Source: Ignavibacteriales bacterium (lineage in GTDB: Bacteria; Bacteroidota; Ignavibacteria; Ignavibacteriales; Melioribacteraceae). Taken from it: a stretch of DNA of 64,000 bases. The position numbers were made by a program, and so were the translations under genes. The notes beneath the pieces were generated by a model. That model was not told the origin of the DNA. It worked only from the letters and a program-made list of their open reading frames with translations, and made no database searches. How positions within the stretch are numbered: position 1 is the first letter of the stretch; each line of letters opens with the position of its first letter. The stretch spans positions 62,001-126,000 of the forward strand of contig JAPLFF010000007.1 of NCBI GenBank assembly GCA_026390775.1, read 5' to 3'. Positions 1 through 9,781 of this stretch are shown here, one piece after another.

Positions 1-1547
1 TTTGGATGTTTGTATTTATATTCATTGTAATATTCTTTTAAAATATTCATCATCTTATCATGCCCGAGATACCTTTCAAGGGTGTGAAGGACTAATGCAG
101 GTTTGTTATAAGAATTCACTACATAGGAAAGTCGGGTTGGAAGTTTGTAAGAAGTATCAGCTATTGAACCGATTGTTAAATTCTTGTAATAGCTTGCAAT
201 ACTTCGAGCGCCTTCTGGTACCTTTACATCAGCTAAAGTGTAGATTAAAGGAATTTCATTATAAGATAAAAAATCAAGTCCGAACACAGGAATATAAGTT
301 GCAAACTTAAAAGTTTCAAAAATCTCCGGTTGATAGTGATACATTATTTTAGTCGAAATATATGAAGTGAACCCTTCATCAAGCCAAGCTTCATAAACTT
401 CATTGTTGGCAATCAATCCGTAAAAAAATTGATGGGAGAATTCGTGCGTAACTAAATATTCCGGCTGCCCGGCATCTTTAGGCGCAAAGAGTTCCGATCC
501 AACTGTGAAAAGTGTTGGGTATTCCATACCGCCCGATGCGGAAGTTCTTGGAACATCAACAAGAGAAACATTTTGGTAAGGATAAATTCCGATATTATTT
601 TCAAAATACTCCAAACAATTTTTAACAGCAGTAAAATACCGATCAAAATATCTTTCCCGTTCCGGTTGTACATAAGCTTGAATAGTTATTGTTGAGCCGT
701 CTTTGCGAGTATAAATATTATTGCGGTGAAGAATCTCATCTGTTGCAAGCCAAACAAAATCATGTACGCCGGATTGAACAAAATTGTAAGAAATAGTTTT
801 TTCATCAGTAATATTTCCCTTTTCCACTCCGGTGGCAGCAACAATATAATTCTTGGGTACTTTTATTTTTACCGAGTAATCGCCGAAGTCAGAATAAAAA
901 TTTAAATAAGGATGATATTGACTGCAGACCCACTTCCCGTTTTCGAAAACACCAACTTTTGGAAACCACTGCGAAACAAAAAAGAAATTTCTCCCTGTAG
1001 CATAACCCATTCGTTTAATTGAGCGCGGAATTTTCATTGTGTATTCAAAATTTATTCTTACGCTGTCACCCGGCTCAATTGTTTTATTCAATAATACTTT
1101 TGCGACAGTGCTATCATGCGGATTTGCAATTTCAGGTTGGAAGTAGACCAATTGTGATGATTCACCATTAACTTGAAATGATTTGATATCAATTTGCGTT
1201 TGTGCTTCGGGGCTAAGTGAATATGCTTTAGCGAAAAGTGTATTATTACTTTTATATGCGTTTGCGTAAAAATGGAATTGTATCTCTGATGTAGAAAATT
1301 TTGTTCTGTTGATCCAAATTATTTCTTGATTAACTAAAATTGATTTAGATGCCGGATTAAATTCTACATCAATATTATAATTGGCAATACGATCTACTTT
1401 ATTGTATTCTGATTTAAGAATACCATCTTTGTAATCAACCGAAGTATTAAGATCATTAACTTGAACAAATTTGGAATGGTTTTCGGATAGGTAGAGTAAC
1501 CCGCTGAAAAAAATCAATAATATGAATACCGTAAATCCGTTCTTCAT
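1..1547 (-). CDS. M1-family metallopeptidase-like protein (partial, C-terminus beyond window)
   Basis: I translated the open minus-strand frame from the ATG at 1547 to the left edge (about 515 residues, no stop). Residues 6-20 form a hydrophobic signal segment or membrane anchor. The zinc site of gluzincin aminopeptidases is complete: HEFSH at about 368-372, followed 18 residues later by a Glu in the LDEGF motif (E391). Upstream SGGMEYP (about 338-344) corresponds to the substrate-binding GAMEN-type motif in a variant form. The N-terminal half is the beta-rich domain typical of M1 enzymes. The likely role is export to the periplasm or surface and cleavage of N-terminal residues from peptides. 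The substrate cannot be told. The gene diverges from the neighbour starting at 1673-1789. Confidence 0.85.
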   Translation of the reverse strand, partial: MKNGFTVFILLIFFSGLLYLSENHSKFVQVNDLNTSVDYKDGILKSEYNKVDRIANYNIDVEFNPASKSILVNQEIIWINRTKFSTSEIQFHFYANAYKSNNTLFAKAYSLSPEAQTQIDIKSFQVNGESSQLVYFQPEIANPHDSTVAKVLLNKTIEPGDSVRINFEYTMKIPRSIKRMGYATGRNFFFVSQWFPKVGVFENGKWVCSQYHPYLNFYSDFGDYSVKIKVPKNYIVAATGVEKGNITDEKTISYNFVQSGVHDFVWLATDEILHRNNIYTRKDGSTITIQAYVQPERERYFDRYFTAVKNCLEYFENNIGIYPYQNVSLVDVPRTSASGGMEYPTLFTVGSELFAPKDAGQPEYLVTHEFSHQFFYGLIANNEVYEAWLDEGFTSYISTKIMYHYQPEIFETFKFATYIPVFGLDFLSYNEIPLIYTLADVKVPEGARSIASYYKNLTIGSIADTSYKLPTRLSYVVNSYNKPALVLHTLERYLGHDKMMNILKEYYNEYKYKHP

Positions 1548-1672
1548 AATGCAAGTTAAAAATTGCACGTATCTTTTGCAATTAATACAGATAGTTGAGT
1601 TATTATAATTATGTTGACAATTGAAAATATTTCATTGATGTTTATTAAGTGGTCAATAATATTGAGGGGTTT

Positions 1673-1774
1673 ATGAAAGGGTTTAAAGTTTTTTTCACAA
1701 TGCTATTATTAACAATCACCATTTTCTCCCAGAAGGACACCAACATAAAATTTTTGGAAAATATTACTCATTGA
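1673..1774 (+). CDS. small signal-peptide-like ORF (33 aa), possible leader or remnant
   Basis: An ATG at 1673 follows a purine-rich GAGGGG at 1665-1669 or so and opens a 33-residue frame. Its first 20 residues look like a Bacteroidota signal peptide (MKGFKVFF, a Leu/Ile/Thr-rich core, then FSQ). Only 13 residues follow before the TGA at 1772-1774. It ends 14 bases before the preferred start of the next secreted protein, which has its own signal peptide. It could be a short leader, the stump of a broken secreted-protein gene, or chance. The function is unknown. Confidence 0.3.
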   Translation: MKGFKVFFTMLLLTITIFSQKDTNIKFLENITH

Positions 1775-1788
1775 TCATTGGGGATATT

Positions 1789-3837
1789 ATGCTCACAAAA
1801 AAAAGCTTGTTGCTATTTTTTTTATTACAGATGTCTCTAAATTCTCATGCGCAAATCAACTGGCAACCAACTAATGGACCATATGGCGGATATGTCTTAG
1901 ATATGCAGAAAGACTTTAAAGGTAGCTATTATGCGGCCACTCAAAATGGTTTATTTACTTCAACGGATAATTGTGAGCATTGGACTTATGTTCACATATC
2001 CCAATATGTAAATGAGGGGATGGGGGAAATTTTTATACATCCTTCCGGAAGATTGTTTATTTCGGGTTGGGGTCAAAACTTATATATATCTGATCCGATT
2101 ATATCAAACTGGCAGGCTGTTCCTTTTAAGAGACAAATCAATATTGATTCTCACGGTACTCTTTTTGGGATTAACGGCGGGACGATATATTCATCAACCG
2201 ATATCGGGCAAACTTGGGAAGTTTTTAAATCATTTAATAGATATATAAAGTACTTCTGCATGGTCAAAGATTCCAACTTTGTCATTGCCACTGATAGTGT
2301 CTACTATTCAAGCGACATGGGTAAATCATGGCATAGTTCTAAAATATTATTCAATTGGGATTCAGGTTTTATAGTGGATTCAAATAATAATATATATTTT
2401 ATAGTAAATTGGGATTTATATAAAAGCAGTGACGGTGGTAAAAGTTGGGAAATAATTTATGATCATACTATTCACTTCCCTCCGCGTGATCCATTCAGGG
2501 AGATCTACCGAGTCTTAGTAGACCAAAATGGTGTAATCTATGTATGTACAGAAACTAATTTATTTTCGAGTTCAGATGGAGGTAAATCATGGCAAAATGT
2601 GGGGAATGTACCATATCCCGTCTTAAAATTTTGGCATGATGATCTGAACAATATCTTTTGTATAGGAGGAAATGATGGCATTGAAAAATATGATCAGGTC
2701 AACAAGGTTTTATATAAAAAATCGATTGGCATTACAGCTTTTTCATTTAATCAAATACTTCATTGGGGTAATAGTCTTATTTTTTCGGATGGCGGTAGTG
2801 CACATTACGTTACTACGGATCAGGGAAACTCATGGAAAGAAATAAGTCTCCCTACCCCAATGTTTGGTAATATTATATTTATCAATTCAAAAAATCGAAT
2901 TTTTATCGAATGTGAATGGAGAGTATTATATTCAGACGATGGTGTGCAATGGAAACCGATTTATTTTTCCAATGCGGGTCGGATATATGATATCGCGTTT
3001 GCAGAATTCAATAACATACTTTTTCTTTTTGACGCAGATCATATTTTATGGCGATCCACAGATTATGGTGTAAGCTGGTTTAAGATTTGGTCAGGTAATT
3101 ATTACAGTCCGAATAAGTCCATATCTGCAATTTCGGCAAATGAGATCTACTTTTCTTATGACAACATAATCTATAAAACTACTGACCTTGGTAATATGTA
3201 TAGTATTTTTCTTAATATGGATGCACCGATTTTAACCTTTTCAATGAGTCCGTGGGGCAATATATTCATTGGTACTAAAAGCGGTCTTTATCAATATGAT
3301 ATTGATGGATTAAAAAGAATAAATCTTACGGCTAATTCAGGTCCTATAAAAAAAATAGTATACTCAGGAACTAGTCAAATGTTCGTTCTCGGTTCTTCAA
3401 TTTATGTTAGTGGCAATTTCGGTAAAGACTTTTCATTACTCGATGCTAATAATAACATTACAAATTCATTTGGTTATCTCGACTTTGATGTATCCAACAA
3501 TACATTGTTTTTGACTCAACCTTATCCGAATATTCTCAAAAGTACTTATTATTTCGTTGACAATTCTTCTCTAGTACAAACACAGTTGCTTTATAATTAT
3601 CCCAATCCTTTTAGAAGTAATACTACATTTGCAGTCTATGTCAGTGAACCATGCAATCTATCAATATCAATATTCGATCTTTTAGGAAGAAAAGTTGAGA
3701 GCATTTCTCAGACTTATTCAAGTGTGGGATTTTATAATATTCTCTGGCAGCCAAAACATCTAGCAAGTGGAATTTATTTTTATCAGCTACAAACACCTTT
3801 TGACAAACAAGCGAAGAAAATGATTTACCTTAAATAA
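1789..3837 (+). CDS. secreted beta-propeller protein with T9SS type A sorting domain
   Basis: I prefer the ATG at 1789 over the in-frame TTG at 1771, because the protein then begins with a clean signal peptide (MLTKKSLLLFFLLQ, cleavage near SHAQ). The body carries repeated Asp-box-like motifs of sortilin/BNR propellers, such as SSDGGKSWE and SSDGGKSWQ, spaced along residues of about 50-560. The C-terminal 80 residues match the T9SS tail: YNYPNPF, IFDLLGRKV, SGIYFYQL and a basic end (KKMIYLK). Such proteins cross the outer membrane through SprA and are then anchored or released. The propeller probably binds a surface ligand or has no enzymatic role. The ligand is unknown. Confidence 0.85.
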   Translation: MLTKKSLLLFFLLQMSLNSHAQINWQPTNGPYGGYVLDMQKDFKGSYYAATQNGLFTSTDNCEHWTYVHISQYVNEGMGEIFIHPSGRLFISGWGQNLYISDPIISNWQAVPFKRQINIDSHGTLFGINGGTIYSSTDIGQTWEVFKSFNRYIKYFCMVKDSNFVIATDSVYYSSDMGKSWHSSKILFNWDSGFIVDSNNNIYFIVNWDLYKSSDGGKSWEIIYDHTIHFPPRDPFREIYRVLVDQNGVIYVCTETNLFSSSDGGKSWQNVGNVPYPVLKFWHDDLNNIFCIGGNDGIEKYDQVNKVLYKKSIGITAFSFNQILHWGNSLIFSDGGSAHYVTTDQGNSWKEISLPTPMFGNIIFINSKNRIFIECEWRVLYSDDGVQWKPIYFSNAGRIYDIAFAEFNNILFLFDADHILWRSTDYGVSWFKIWSGNYYSPNKSISAISANEIYFSYDNIIYKTTDLGNMYSIFLNMDAPILTFSMSPWGNIFIGTKSGLYQYDIDGLKRINLTANSGPIKKIVYSGTSQMFVLGSSIYVSGNFGKDFSLLDANNNITNSFGYLDFDVSNNTLFLTQPYPNILKSTYYFVDNSSLVQTQLLYNYPNPFRSNTTFAVYVSEPCNLSISIFDLLGRKVESISQTYSSVGFYNILWQPKHLASGIYFYQLQTPFDKQAKKMIYLK

Positions 3838-3861
3838 GGTTAGAAAATATTTAACGTAATA

Positions 3862-3887
3862 AAAAATCCCGCCTAAGCGGGATTTTT
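3862..3887. terminator. bidirectional rho-independent terminator
   Basis: A perfect 11-bp stem (AAAAATCCCGC / GCGGGATTTTT) with a CTAA loop has A and T tracts on both sides. It lies between the stop of the plus-strand propeller gene (3837) and the stop of the minus-strand Hsp20 gene (3915), so it can serve both convergent genes. Confidence 0.9.
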
Positions 3888-3914
3888 AGTTTAATACTGC
3901 TTACTGCAAACTGT

Positions 3915-4307
3915 TTACTTAATCTCAATCGTCTTCGGTTTTACTCTTTCATGTTTAGGAAGTTTAACATTAAGAATTCCGTTTTCCAATTTAGCATCAA
4001 TCTTTTGTTCATCAATGCTTTCAGAAATTTTGAATCTGCGATAGAAGTTACCGATCTCGGTTTCTTGCAAAACATATTTGCGGTTGATAACTTCCTCAAA
4101 AGTTATTCTTCCCATAATAACCAGATGACCTTCTTCCATTTTAATCTTAACATTTTCTTTCGAAACTCCCGGCATTTGAGCTGTCAAGAAATAATCATCT
4201 GCAGTTTCATAAATATCAACTAATGGAGCTACCCAAGCTTCTTTTTCGAGAGCTTCATCCCAGGTTCTATTTGTTTTTACTTCTACCATTTCTTGATTTT
4301 CAGTCAT
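3915..4307 (-). CDS. small heat shock protein, Hsp20/alpha-crystallin family
   Basis: The product is a 130-residue ATP-independent holdase that binds unfolding proteins and hands them to DnaK. The alpha-crystallin domain spans about residues 25-125, from VAPLVDIYET through QMPGVSKENV to the closing ENGILNVKLPK motif (the usual G-x-L-x-(I/V/L)-x-(I/V/L)-P end strand). The start at 4307 is chosen over a TTG at 4319, because GGAGG at 4313-4317 sits six bases before that ATG and would overlap the TTG. It follows dnaK by 33 bases on the same strand and is probably co-transcribed with it. Its sequence differs clearly from the second Hsp20 at 6325-6780, so the two are not a recent duplication. Confidence 0.95.
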   Translation of the reverse strand: MTENQEMVEVKTNRTWDEALEKEAWVAPLVDIYETADDYFLTAQMPGVSKENVKIKMEEGHLVIMGRITFEEVINRKYVLQETEIGNFYRRFKISESIDEQKIDAKLENGILNVKLPKHERVKPKTIEIK

Positions 4308-4340
4308 ATTGACCTCCAATTTATTTTGTGTAATTAATAA

Positions 4341-6284
4341 TTATTTTTTGTCGTCATCAACAACTTCATAAGAAGCATCCTGAACTTCTCGATCATCTTT
4401 TTTGTCAGAAGTAGATTGCTGTTGAGAAGTCTGTTGTTGGTCTTCACTATGCGGTTCACCGCCAGGTTGTCCGCCGGTTGGACCTTGCTGCTGATACAAT
4501 TTTTGTGAGATTTCATTCCATACTTTTGTTAAACCATCTGTGGCAGACTTTATTCTTTCAGTATCATTAGTGGCTAATGCATCTTCAACTTTTTTGATTT
4601 CACTTTCTAGTTGATTCTTCTGATCTGATGTGATTTTGTCTTTCATCTCTTCAATTTGCTTTTTGGTTTGGAAGACAAGATTATCAGCTTGATTTTTCAC
4701 TTCGACAGCTTCTTTCTTCTTTTTATCTTCTGCTGCATGTTCTTTAGCTGTCTGTTTCATCTTTTCAACTTCATCTTTTGAAAGTCCGCTCGATGAAGTA
4801 ATTCTTATACTTTGTTCTTTGTTGGTAGCTTTATCTTTAGCTGCAACGTGTAGAATTCCATTAGCATCAATATCGAATGTTACTTCGACCTGAGGAATTC
4901 CACGAGGAGCAGGCGGAATGCCATCAAGATGAAACTTACCAAGTGTTCTGTTATCAGCTGCCATCGGTCTTTCGCCTTGAAGAATATGAATCTCAACTGA
5001 TGGTTGATTATCTGAAGCAGTTGAAAATACTTCACTCTTCTTGGTTGGAATTGTTGTATTAGCTTCAATCAGTTTTGTGAATACGCCGCCTAAAGTTTCA
5101 ATACCAAGTGAAAGTGGTGTTACATCTAAAAGAAGAACGTCTTTAATATCACCGGAAAGAACACCACCTTGAATAGCCGCACCAATTGCAACAACTTCAT
5201 CCGGGTTAACACCTTTATGAGGTTCCTTTTCAAAAAGTTTTTTTACAAGCTCTTGAACTTTTGGAACACGTGTTGAACCGCCGACTAAAATAACTTCATC
5301 AATTTGAGATGGAGTAACGTTTGCATCTTTTATAGCACGTTCACATGGTCCTACAGTTCTCTGGATTAAATCATCAACTAATTGTTCAAGCTTTGCTCGA
5401 CTGATATTTAAGTTCAAATGTTTCGGTCCATCTTGTGTTGCAGTGATGAACGGAAGATTAACATCCGTCTGCATTGAAGATGAGAGTTCGATTTTAGCTT
5501 TTTCGGCAGCTTCTTTTAATCTTTGAAGAGCCATCGGATCTTTGCGCAAATCAATTCCTTCTTGTTTTTGAAATTCATCAGCTAAGAAATCAATTAAACG
5601 CTGATCGAAATCATCGCCGCCAAGATGTGTATCACCATTTGTTGACTTCACCTCAAACACACCTTCGCCTAATTGTAAAATCGAGATGTCAAAAGTTCCG
5701 CCGCCAAGATCATAAACAGCAACAATTTGATCTTTATGTTTTTTATCCAAACCATAAGCAAGAGCTGCAGCAGTAGGTTCGTTTATAATTCTCTTTACAT
5801 GTAACCCGGCTATTTCACCGGCATCTTTTGTTGCTTGACGCTGAGCATCATTAAAGTACGCTGGAACTGTAATTACAGCTTCAGTCACTTCTTGTCCCAA
5901 ATAATCTTCAGCAGTTTTTTTCATTTTTTGTAAAACCATCGCACTGATTTCCGGTGGAGAATATAATCTATCACCAATTTCAACACGAGCTGAACCATTA
6001 TCACCAGCAACGACTTTGTATGGAACTTCTTTCGCTTCTGTATCTACCTCTTCCCTTTTTCTTCCCATAAATCTTTTAATCGAGAAGATTGTGTTTTTCG
6101 GATTAGTAACAGCTTGCCTTTTTGCCGGTTGACCGATAACTCTTTCACCAGCTTTGGTAAAAGCAACAACCGATGGAGTAGTTCTTCCTCCTTCTGAATT
6201 TGGAATAACAACCGGTTCATTTCCTTCCATAACCGCGACACAAGAATTAGTTGTGCCAAGGTCAATTCCTATAATCTTACCCAT
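4341..6284 (-). CDS. dnaK: molecular chaperone DnaK (Hsp70)
   Basis: This is full-length Hsp70 (647 aa). The ATPase domain begins [16 protein letters not shown] (phosphate loop 1) and contains [10 protein letters not shown] and VGGSTRVP. The substrate-binding beta domain follows from about residue 390 ([25 protein letters not shown]). The C-terminal helical lid ends with a Gln-rich linker and an acidic tail (EVVDDDKK) of the type that contacts co-chaperones. It refolds proteins in the cytoplasm with DnaJ and GrpE, neither of which is adjacent here. It lies between two small heat shock genes on the same strand, an arrangement that couples holdase and refolding activities. An AGGAG lies upstream of the ATG at 6284. 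Confidence 0.98.
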   Translation of the reverse strand: MGKIIGIDLGTTNSCVAVMEGNEPVVIPNSEGGRTTPSVVAFTKAGERVIGQPAKRQAVTNPKNTIFSIKRFMGRKREEVDTEAKEVPYKVVAGDNGSARVEIGDRLYSPPEISAMVLQKMKKTAEDYLGQEVTEAVITVPAYFNDAQRQATKDAGEIAGLHVKRIINEPTAAALAYGLDKKHKDQIVAVYDLGGGTFDISILQLGEGVFEVKSTNGDTHLGGDDFDQRLIDFLADEFQKQEGIDLRKDPMALQRLKEAAEKAKIELSSSMQTDVNLPFITATQDGPKHLNLNISRAKLEQLVDDLIQRTVGPCERAIKDANVTPSQIDEVILVGGSTRVPKVQELVKKLFEKEPHKGVNPDEVVAIGAAIQGGVLSGDIKDVLLLDVTPLSLGIETLGGVFTKLIEANTTIPTKKSEVFSTASDNQPSVEIHILQGERPMAADNRTLGKFHLDGIPPAPRGIPQVEVTFDIDANGILHVAAKDKATNKEQSIRITSSSGLSKDEVEKMKQTAKEHAAEDKKKKEAVEVKNQADNLVFQTKKQIEEMKDKITSDQKNQLESEIKKVEDALATNDTERIKSATDGLTKVWNEISQKLYQQQGPTGGQPGGEPHSEDQQQTSQQQSTSDKKDDREVQDASYEVVDDDKK

Positions 6285-6324
6285 TTACTTTTTCTCCTTT
6301 TGAATTATAAAAGAGCTGAAGATA

Positions 6325-6780
6325 TTACTTCAGCTCGATAACTTTTTCACAATTTACTTTTTGCTCAATTTTTTTTAATTGAATATTAAGCATACCATCT
6401 TCAAACTTTGCTTCAACCTTTTCGGAATCTACCAGATCCGGAAGAGTAAAACATCGTTTGAACGAATCGTACATTCTTTCACTTCTGAAGTAGTTTTTTT
6501 CTTTTTTCTCAGTTTCATTTTTCTTTTCACCTTCAATGGTCAATATATTATCTTGCAATGTGATTTTAATTTCATCCTTTTTTACTCCGGGAATTTCAGC
6601 TACAACATTTATATTATCTTTGTCTTCGGAAATATCAATTCTCGGGTAAAAATTTTCATCAACATTGAATCCAAAGTTTGGGAAGTCATCAAAATATCTT
6701 TTCCCGAAGGGATGGATACCCAGAATTCTCTCATGAAGAGTTTCTAACTCTCTGAAGGGTTCAAATTTAATAAGTGCCAC
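6325..6780 (-). CDS. small heat shock protein, Hsp20/alpha-crystallin family
   Basis: The product is a 151-residue small heat shock protein. The N-terminal arm (MALIKFEPFRELETL) is of the class found in bacterial Hsp20s, and the alpha-crystallin domain spans about residues 45-145 with PRIDISEDKD, EIPGVKKDEI and the closing FEDGMLNIQLKK motif. The start codon is GTG at 6780, preceded by AAGGAGG at good spacing. It is the first gene of the cluster Hsp20-dnaK-Hsp20, with a 40-base gap to dnaK. Transcription probably starts in the 222-base gap shared with the divergent birA gene. Confidence 0.95.
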   Translation of the reverse strand: MALIKFEPFRELETLHERILGIHPFGKRYFDDFPNFGFNVDENFYPRIDISEDKDNINVVAEIPGVKKDEIKITLQDNILTIEGEKKNETEKKEKNYFRSERMYDSFKRCFTLPDLVDSEKVEAKFEDGMLNIQLKKIEQKVNCEKVIELK

Positions 6781-6819
6781 TTTGGCCTCCTTTGTAATTA
6801 TTCGTTTGCCATACTATAT

Positions 6820-6835
6820 ACAATGAGAGTGCCAA
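6820..6835 (-). promoter_or_regulatory. candidate control element upstream of the hsp20-dnaK cluster
   Basis: On the minus strand, about 40 bases before the GTG of the first hsp20, lies TTGGCACTC. It resembles one arm of the HrcA operator (CIRCE, TTAGCACTC), but the second arm is poor (AGTATGGCAA at unusual spacing). The overlapping TGGCAC-N5-TTGT also resembles a sigma-54 -24/-12 site with one mismatch at -12. The two readings exclude each other, and neither is proven. Confidence 0.25.
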
Positions 6836-7002
6836 TGTTGTTTTTCCAAGTAACTTATTTGTAAATAATGAGTTAATGAGTTTTACTCGTTTAGTTAGAG
6901 TAAGAATAAATGTCACTTAATATTAACTTTTTAATATACACAATGACCATTTGTCATATTTTATGAAACAACTGCTAAGATAATTGTGTAATTGGAGGAT
7001 TT

Positions 7003-7770
7003 GTGTTTAACATTGAAGAATTCGACATCAAACTAGATACTGACTACATAGGCAGAAATTTTATCTATAGTGATGAAGTAGATTCTACGAATAGTGTTCT
7101 TTTATCAAGTAAAGATTTTAATCAGAATGGAACTGTACTATTAGCAGAATATCAAAGCAAAGGACGCGGACGTAAAGATCGAGAATGGATCAGCAACAGC
7201 GGTCAAAATCTTACATTCTCAATTTTATTAAAAGGTGAAATCAAAGATCAAAAAATTAACTTAATTAATTTAAGTACAGCTGTTGCTGTTGCACAAGCAA
7301 TTGAAAATCTTTTTCAACTGGATGTTGAACTTAAATGGCCGAATGATGTTCTTGTTCATAAAAAAAAGATTGCTGGAATTTTACTAGAATCCAGTTCTAA
7401 AGGAAATAAAATAAGTAGAGTTACTGTTGGAATCGGAATAAACGTTAATCAACCTAACTTTCCAGGGAAATTTGATATTGTCCCGACTTCAATCCGTAAA
7501 GAATTTCATTCGATTGTAAGCAGAGAAAAATTACTTAGTGAAGTATTAAACAATTTTGAAAAGTTAATTGATCAACTGGAACATTCTCATAAGAAGATAT
7601 TGAACCAATGGCGCAACAGATGTAAGATGATAGGCGAAAGGATAAAAATTATTGAAGATGATAAAATTAGAACAGGAATTTTTGATGATATTGATGAGCA
7701 TGGATTTCTTCTTCTGAAGCAGGCTGATAAAATTGAAAAAATCCATTACGGAGATGTTAGTCTAAGATAA
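7003..7770 (+). CDS. birA: biotin--[acetyl-CoA-carboxylase] ligase
   Basis: The enzyme activates biotin to biotinyl-AMP and attaches it to the carrier lysine of acetyl-CoA carboxylase. The catalytic domain has VDSTNSVLL, the biotin/AMP loop SKGRGRKDREW, LKWPNDVLV, KKIAGILLES and GIGINVNQ, followed by the small SH3-like C-terminal domain. At 255 residues it lacks the N-terminal DNA-binding domain of E. coli BirA, so it is a class I ligase without repressor function. The start is GTG at 7003 behind TTGGAGG. It is divergent from the heat-shock cluster and 13 bases ahead of the cysteine desulfurase. Its downstream convergent neighbour operon ends with accD, part of the same carboxylase. Confidence 0.95.
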   Translation: MFNIEEFDIKLDTDYIGRNFIYSDEVDSTNSVLLSSKDFNQNGTVLLAEYQSKGRGRKDREWISNSGQNLTFSILLKGEIKDQKINLINLSTAVAVAQAIENLFQLDVELKWPNDVLVHKKKIAGILLESSSKGNKISRVTVGIGINVNQPNFPGKFDIVPTSIRKEFHSIVSREKLLSEVLNNFEKLIDQLEHSHKKILNQWRNRCKMIGERIKIIEDDKIRTGIFDDIDEHGFLLLKQADKIEKIHYGDVSLR

Positions 7771-7783
7771 TTGAAAGGAAGTA

Positions 7784-8938
7784 ATGAAAGTATATTTTGA
7801 TAATGCTGCTACAACGCCTCTACACCCAAAAGTCTTTGAAAAAATGAGACCTTTCCTCATGGAGAATTTTGGAAATGCTTCTTCCATTCATTCATTCGGA
7901 AGAAAAGCACGCGTTGCTATTGAAGAATCCAGAGAGGTTATTGCAGATTTTATAAATGCTAATCCAAGTGAGATTTATTTTACAAGCGGTGGGACTGAAG
8001 CAAATAACTTTGTTGTATTTGGAATTGCACGATCCGAATTAGCAGAAAGCGGACGTAATCATTTGATCACATCAGAAGCTGAACATCATTCCGTTTATGA
8101 TTCATTCTTAGAGCTTTCTGAAAACGGTTTTACAGTTAATTTTCTTAATATTGGAAAAGATTCTTTAATATGTAATGAATTACTTCTTCAAAATATAAAT
8201 CCAAACTCTTCACTTATTTCTTTGATGCACATAAATAATGAAACCGGCGCAGTCGCTCCGATTGAGCACTTTTCTTCTCTGTTAAAGCAAAAAAATGTTT
8301 TCTTTCACGCAGATTCTGTCCAAAGTTTTGGCAAATATAAAATTGATGTAAAATTATCCGGTATAGATTCGATAACGGCTTCCGCTCATAAAATCAACGG
8401 GCCTAAAGGAATTGGATTTGCCTACGTGAAAAGCGGGACCCCCCTTTCCCCAATATTATTCGGCGGCTCTCAAGAAAGAAATCGTAGAGGCGGAACTGAA
8501 AATGTTGCTGGTATTATTGGCTTTGCTGAAGCTGTTAGAATAGCTAGCAATTCAATGCAGAAAAATAAAAATGATGTTACTGAGTTAAAACAGAGATTTA
8601 TAACAGGCATTCATTCAATTGATAGACAAGGTATAATTATAAATGGCGGGATAAATACTTCACCTTACATATTAAGTATAACATTAAAATCAGATTACTA
8701 TAAAAACGATCCTGAAGCTATGTTAATGTTTCTTGATATAAACGGAGTAGCAGTTTCTAATGGCGCCGCATGTACATCAGGGACTCTAAAACCATCGCAT
8801 GTAATTCTTAGCACAGGTTATTCTGTTGAGGATGCAAAAGGAACAATTAGATTTTCATTCGGCTGGCAGAATACTAATGAAGAAGTAGATTACTCTTTAG
8901 AAGTAATTAATCAACTCACCAATAAATTTAAAAAGTAA
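7784..8938 (+). CDS. cysteine desulfurase, NifS/IscS type
   Basis: This PLP enzyme takes sulfur from cysteine as a persulfide for Fe-S clusters, thiolation and related uses. Landmarks are YFDNAATTP at the N-terminus, TSGGTEANN (PLP phosphate), HINNETG, the PLP lysine in SAHKINGPKG (about residue 205), RRGGTENV, and the mobile-loop catalytic Cys in AACTSGTLKPSHV (about residue 328). The loop is of the longer IscS/NifS class rather than the SufS class. It is 384 aa, a normal length. It starts 13 bases after birA with a GAAAGGAAG ribosome site and probably shares its transcript. The stop lies three bases from the convergent accD stop. Confidence 0.93.
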   Translation: MKVYFDNAATTPLHPKVFEKMRPFLMENFGNASSIHSFGRKARVAIEESREVIADFINANPSEIYFTSGGTEANNFVVFGIARSELAESGRNHLITSEAEHHSVYDSFLELSENGFTVNFLNIGKDSLICNELLLQNINPNSSLISLMHINNETGAVAPIEHFSSLLKQKNVFFHADSVQSFGKYKIDVKLSGIDSITASAHKINGPKGIGFAYVKSGTPLSPILFGGSQERNRRGGTENVAGIIGFAEAVRIASNSMQKNKNDVTELKQRFITGIHSIDRQGIIINGGINTSPYILSITLKSDYYKNDPEAMLMFLDINGVAVSNGAACTSGTLKPSHVILSTGYSVEDAKGTIRFSFGWQNTNEEVDYSLEVINQLTNKFKK

Positions 8939-8941
8939 TTT

Positions 8942-9781
8942 TTAAGTTAAGTAAGTTATCAATTGTGATAATTTTTCCCGCAGCTGTTTTCTGTTAACAA
9001 TAAAATCTAGAAAACCATTTTCAAGTAAAAATTCAGATCTCTGAAATCCTGGGGGTAAATCTTTTCCGATTGTTTGTTTGATAACGCGCGGTCCTGCAAA
9101 TCCTATTAATGCTTTTGGTTCAGCTATTATAACGTCTCCAAGCATAGCATAACTGGCAGTTACTCCTCCTGTTGTTGGATCTGTTAGAACTGAGATAAAT
9201 GGTAACTTTGCTTCTGCTAACCTCGCAAGACGGGAACTTGTTTTAGCCATTTGCATTAGCGAAAAAGCTCCTTCCATCATTCTTGCACCGCCGCTTTGAC
9301 TAATAATTATTAGTGGAATTTTATCTTCGTAAGCGGCGTCAATAGCTCTTGCAATTTTTTCACCGACAACCGAACCCATACTTCCACCGATAAAACTAAA
9401 GTCCATACATGCAAATGCAACTTTCTTACCTTCAATTTTTCCAGTCCCGGTTTTGATAGCATCATTCAATCCGCTCTTTTTAATAGTTGCAACAATTCTC
9501 TCGTTGTACTTTTTTGTATCTGTAAATTCCAGCGGGTCGCCTGATCTCATTTTTTTATCAAGTTCCTTAAATGAACCTTTATCAAACAAGAATAAAATGT
9601 ATTGATCGCTTCCGATCCTGAAATGATAATTACATTTTGGACAACACCACAAATTAACTTCTAATTGTTTATTATGAATTATTTCTCCGCAATCTTCGCA
9701 TTTAGACCACTGCCCGTCGGGAATATCTGTTTTTTTACTATGTGGAGAAATATTTTCTTTTTTTCTTTTGAACCAACCCAT
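8942..9781 (-). CDS. accD: acetyl-CoA carboxylase carboxyltransferase subunit beta
   Basis: AccD pairs with AccA to move the carboxyl group from carboxybiotin to acetyl-CoA, giving malonyl-CoA for fatty acid synthesis. The N-terminal four-Cys zinc ribbon is present (CEDC at about 28-31 and CPKC at about 48-51). The crotonase-like core follows with [38 protein letters not shown] and GFAGPRVI. The length (279 aa) is typical. The start codon overlaps the stop of the upstream DUF1573 gene by one base (TAATG), so translation is probably coupled. It is the last gene of the sprA-porX-tsaE-tsaB-DUF1573-accD run. Confidence 0.97.
   Translation of the reverse strand: MGWFKRKKENISPHSKKTDIPDGQWSKCEDCGEIIHNKQLEVNLWCCPKCNYHFRIGSDQYILFLFDKGSFKELDKKMRSGDPLEFTDTKKYNERIVATIKKSGLNDAIKTGTGKIEGKKVAFACMDFSFIGGSMGSVVGEKIARAIDAAYEDKIPLIIISQSGGARMMEGAFSLMQMAKTSSRLARLAEAKLPFISVLTDPTTGGVTASYAMLGDVIIAEPKALIGFAGPRVIKQTIGKDLPPGFQRSEFLLENGFLDFIVNRKQLREKLSQLITYLT

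Noticed and set aside
2-310. Plus-strand ORF at the left edge
   Set aside because: It is a shadow of the M1-like peptidase read on the minus strand, which has motifs and a signal segment.
1611-1642. TTGACA at 1614 as a promoter for the mini-ORF
   Set aside because: No acceptable -10 element occurs at 16-19 bases, and Bacteroidota use different promoter boxes.
6942-6957. ATGAC-N5-GTCAT near birA as an operator
   Set aside because: Arms of five bases in AT-rich DNA are expected by chance.
6781-7002. Complete CIRCE operator upstream of hsp20
   Set aside because: Only one arm (TTGGCACTC) is convincing; the second arm and the nine-base spacer do not match.
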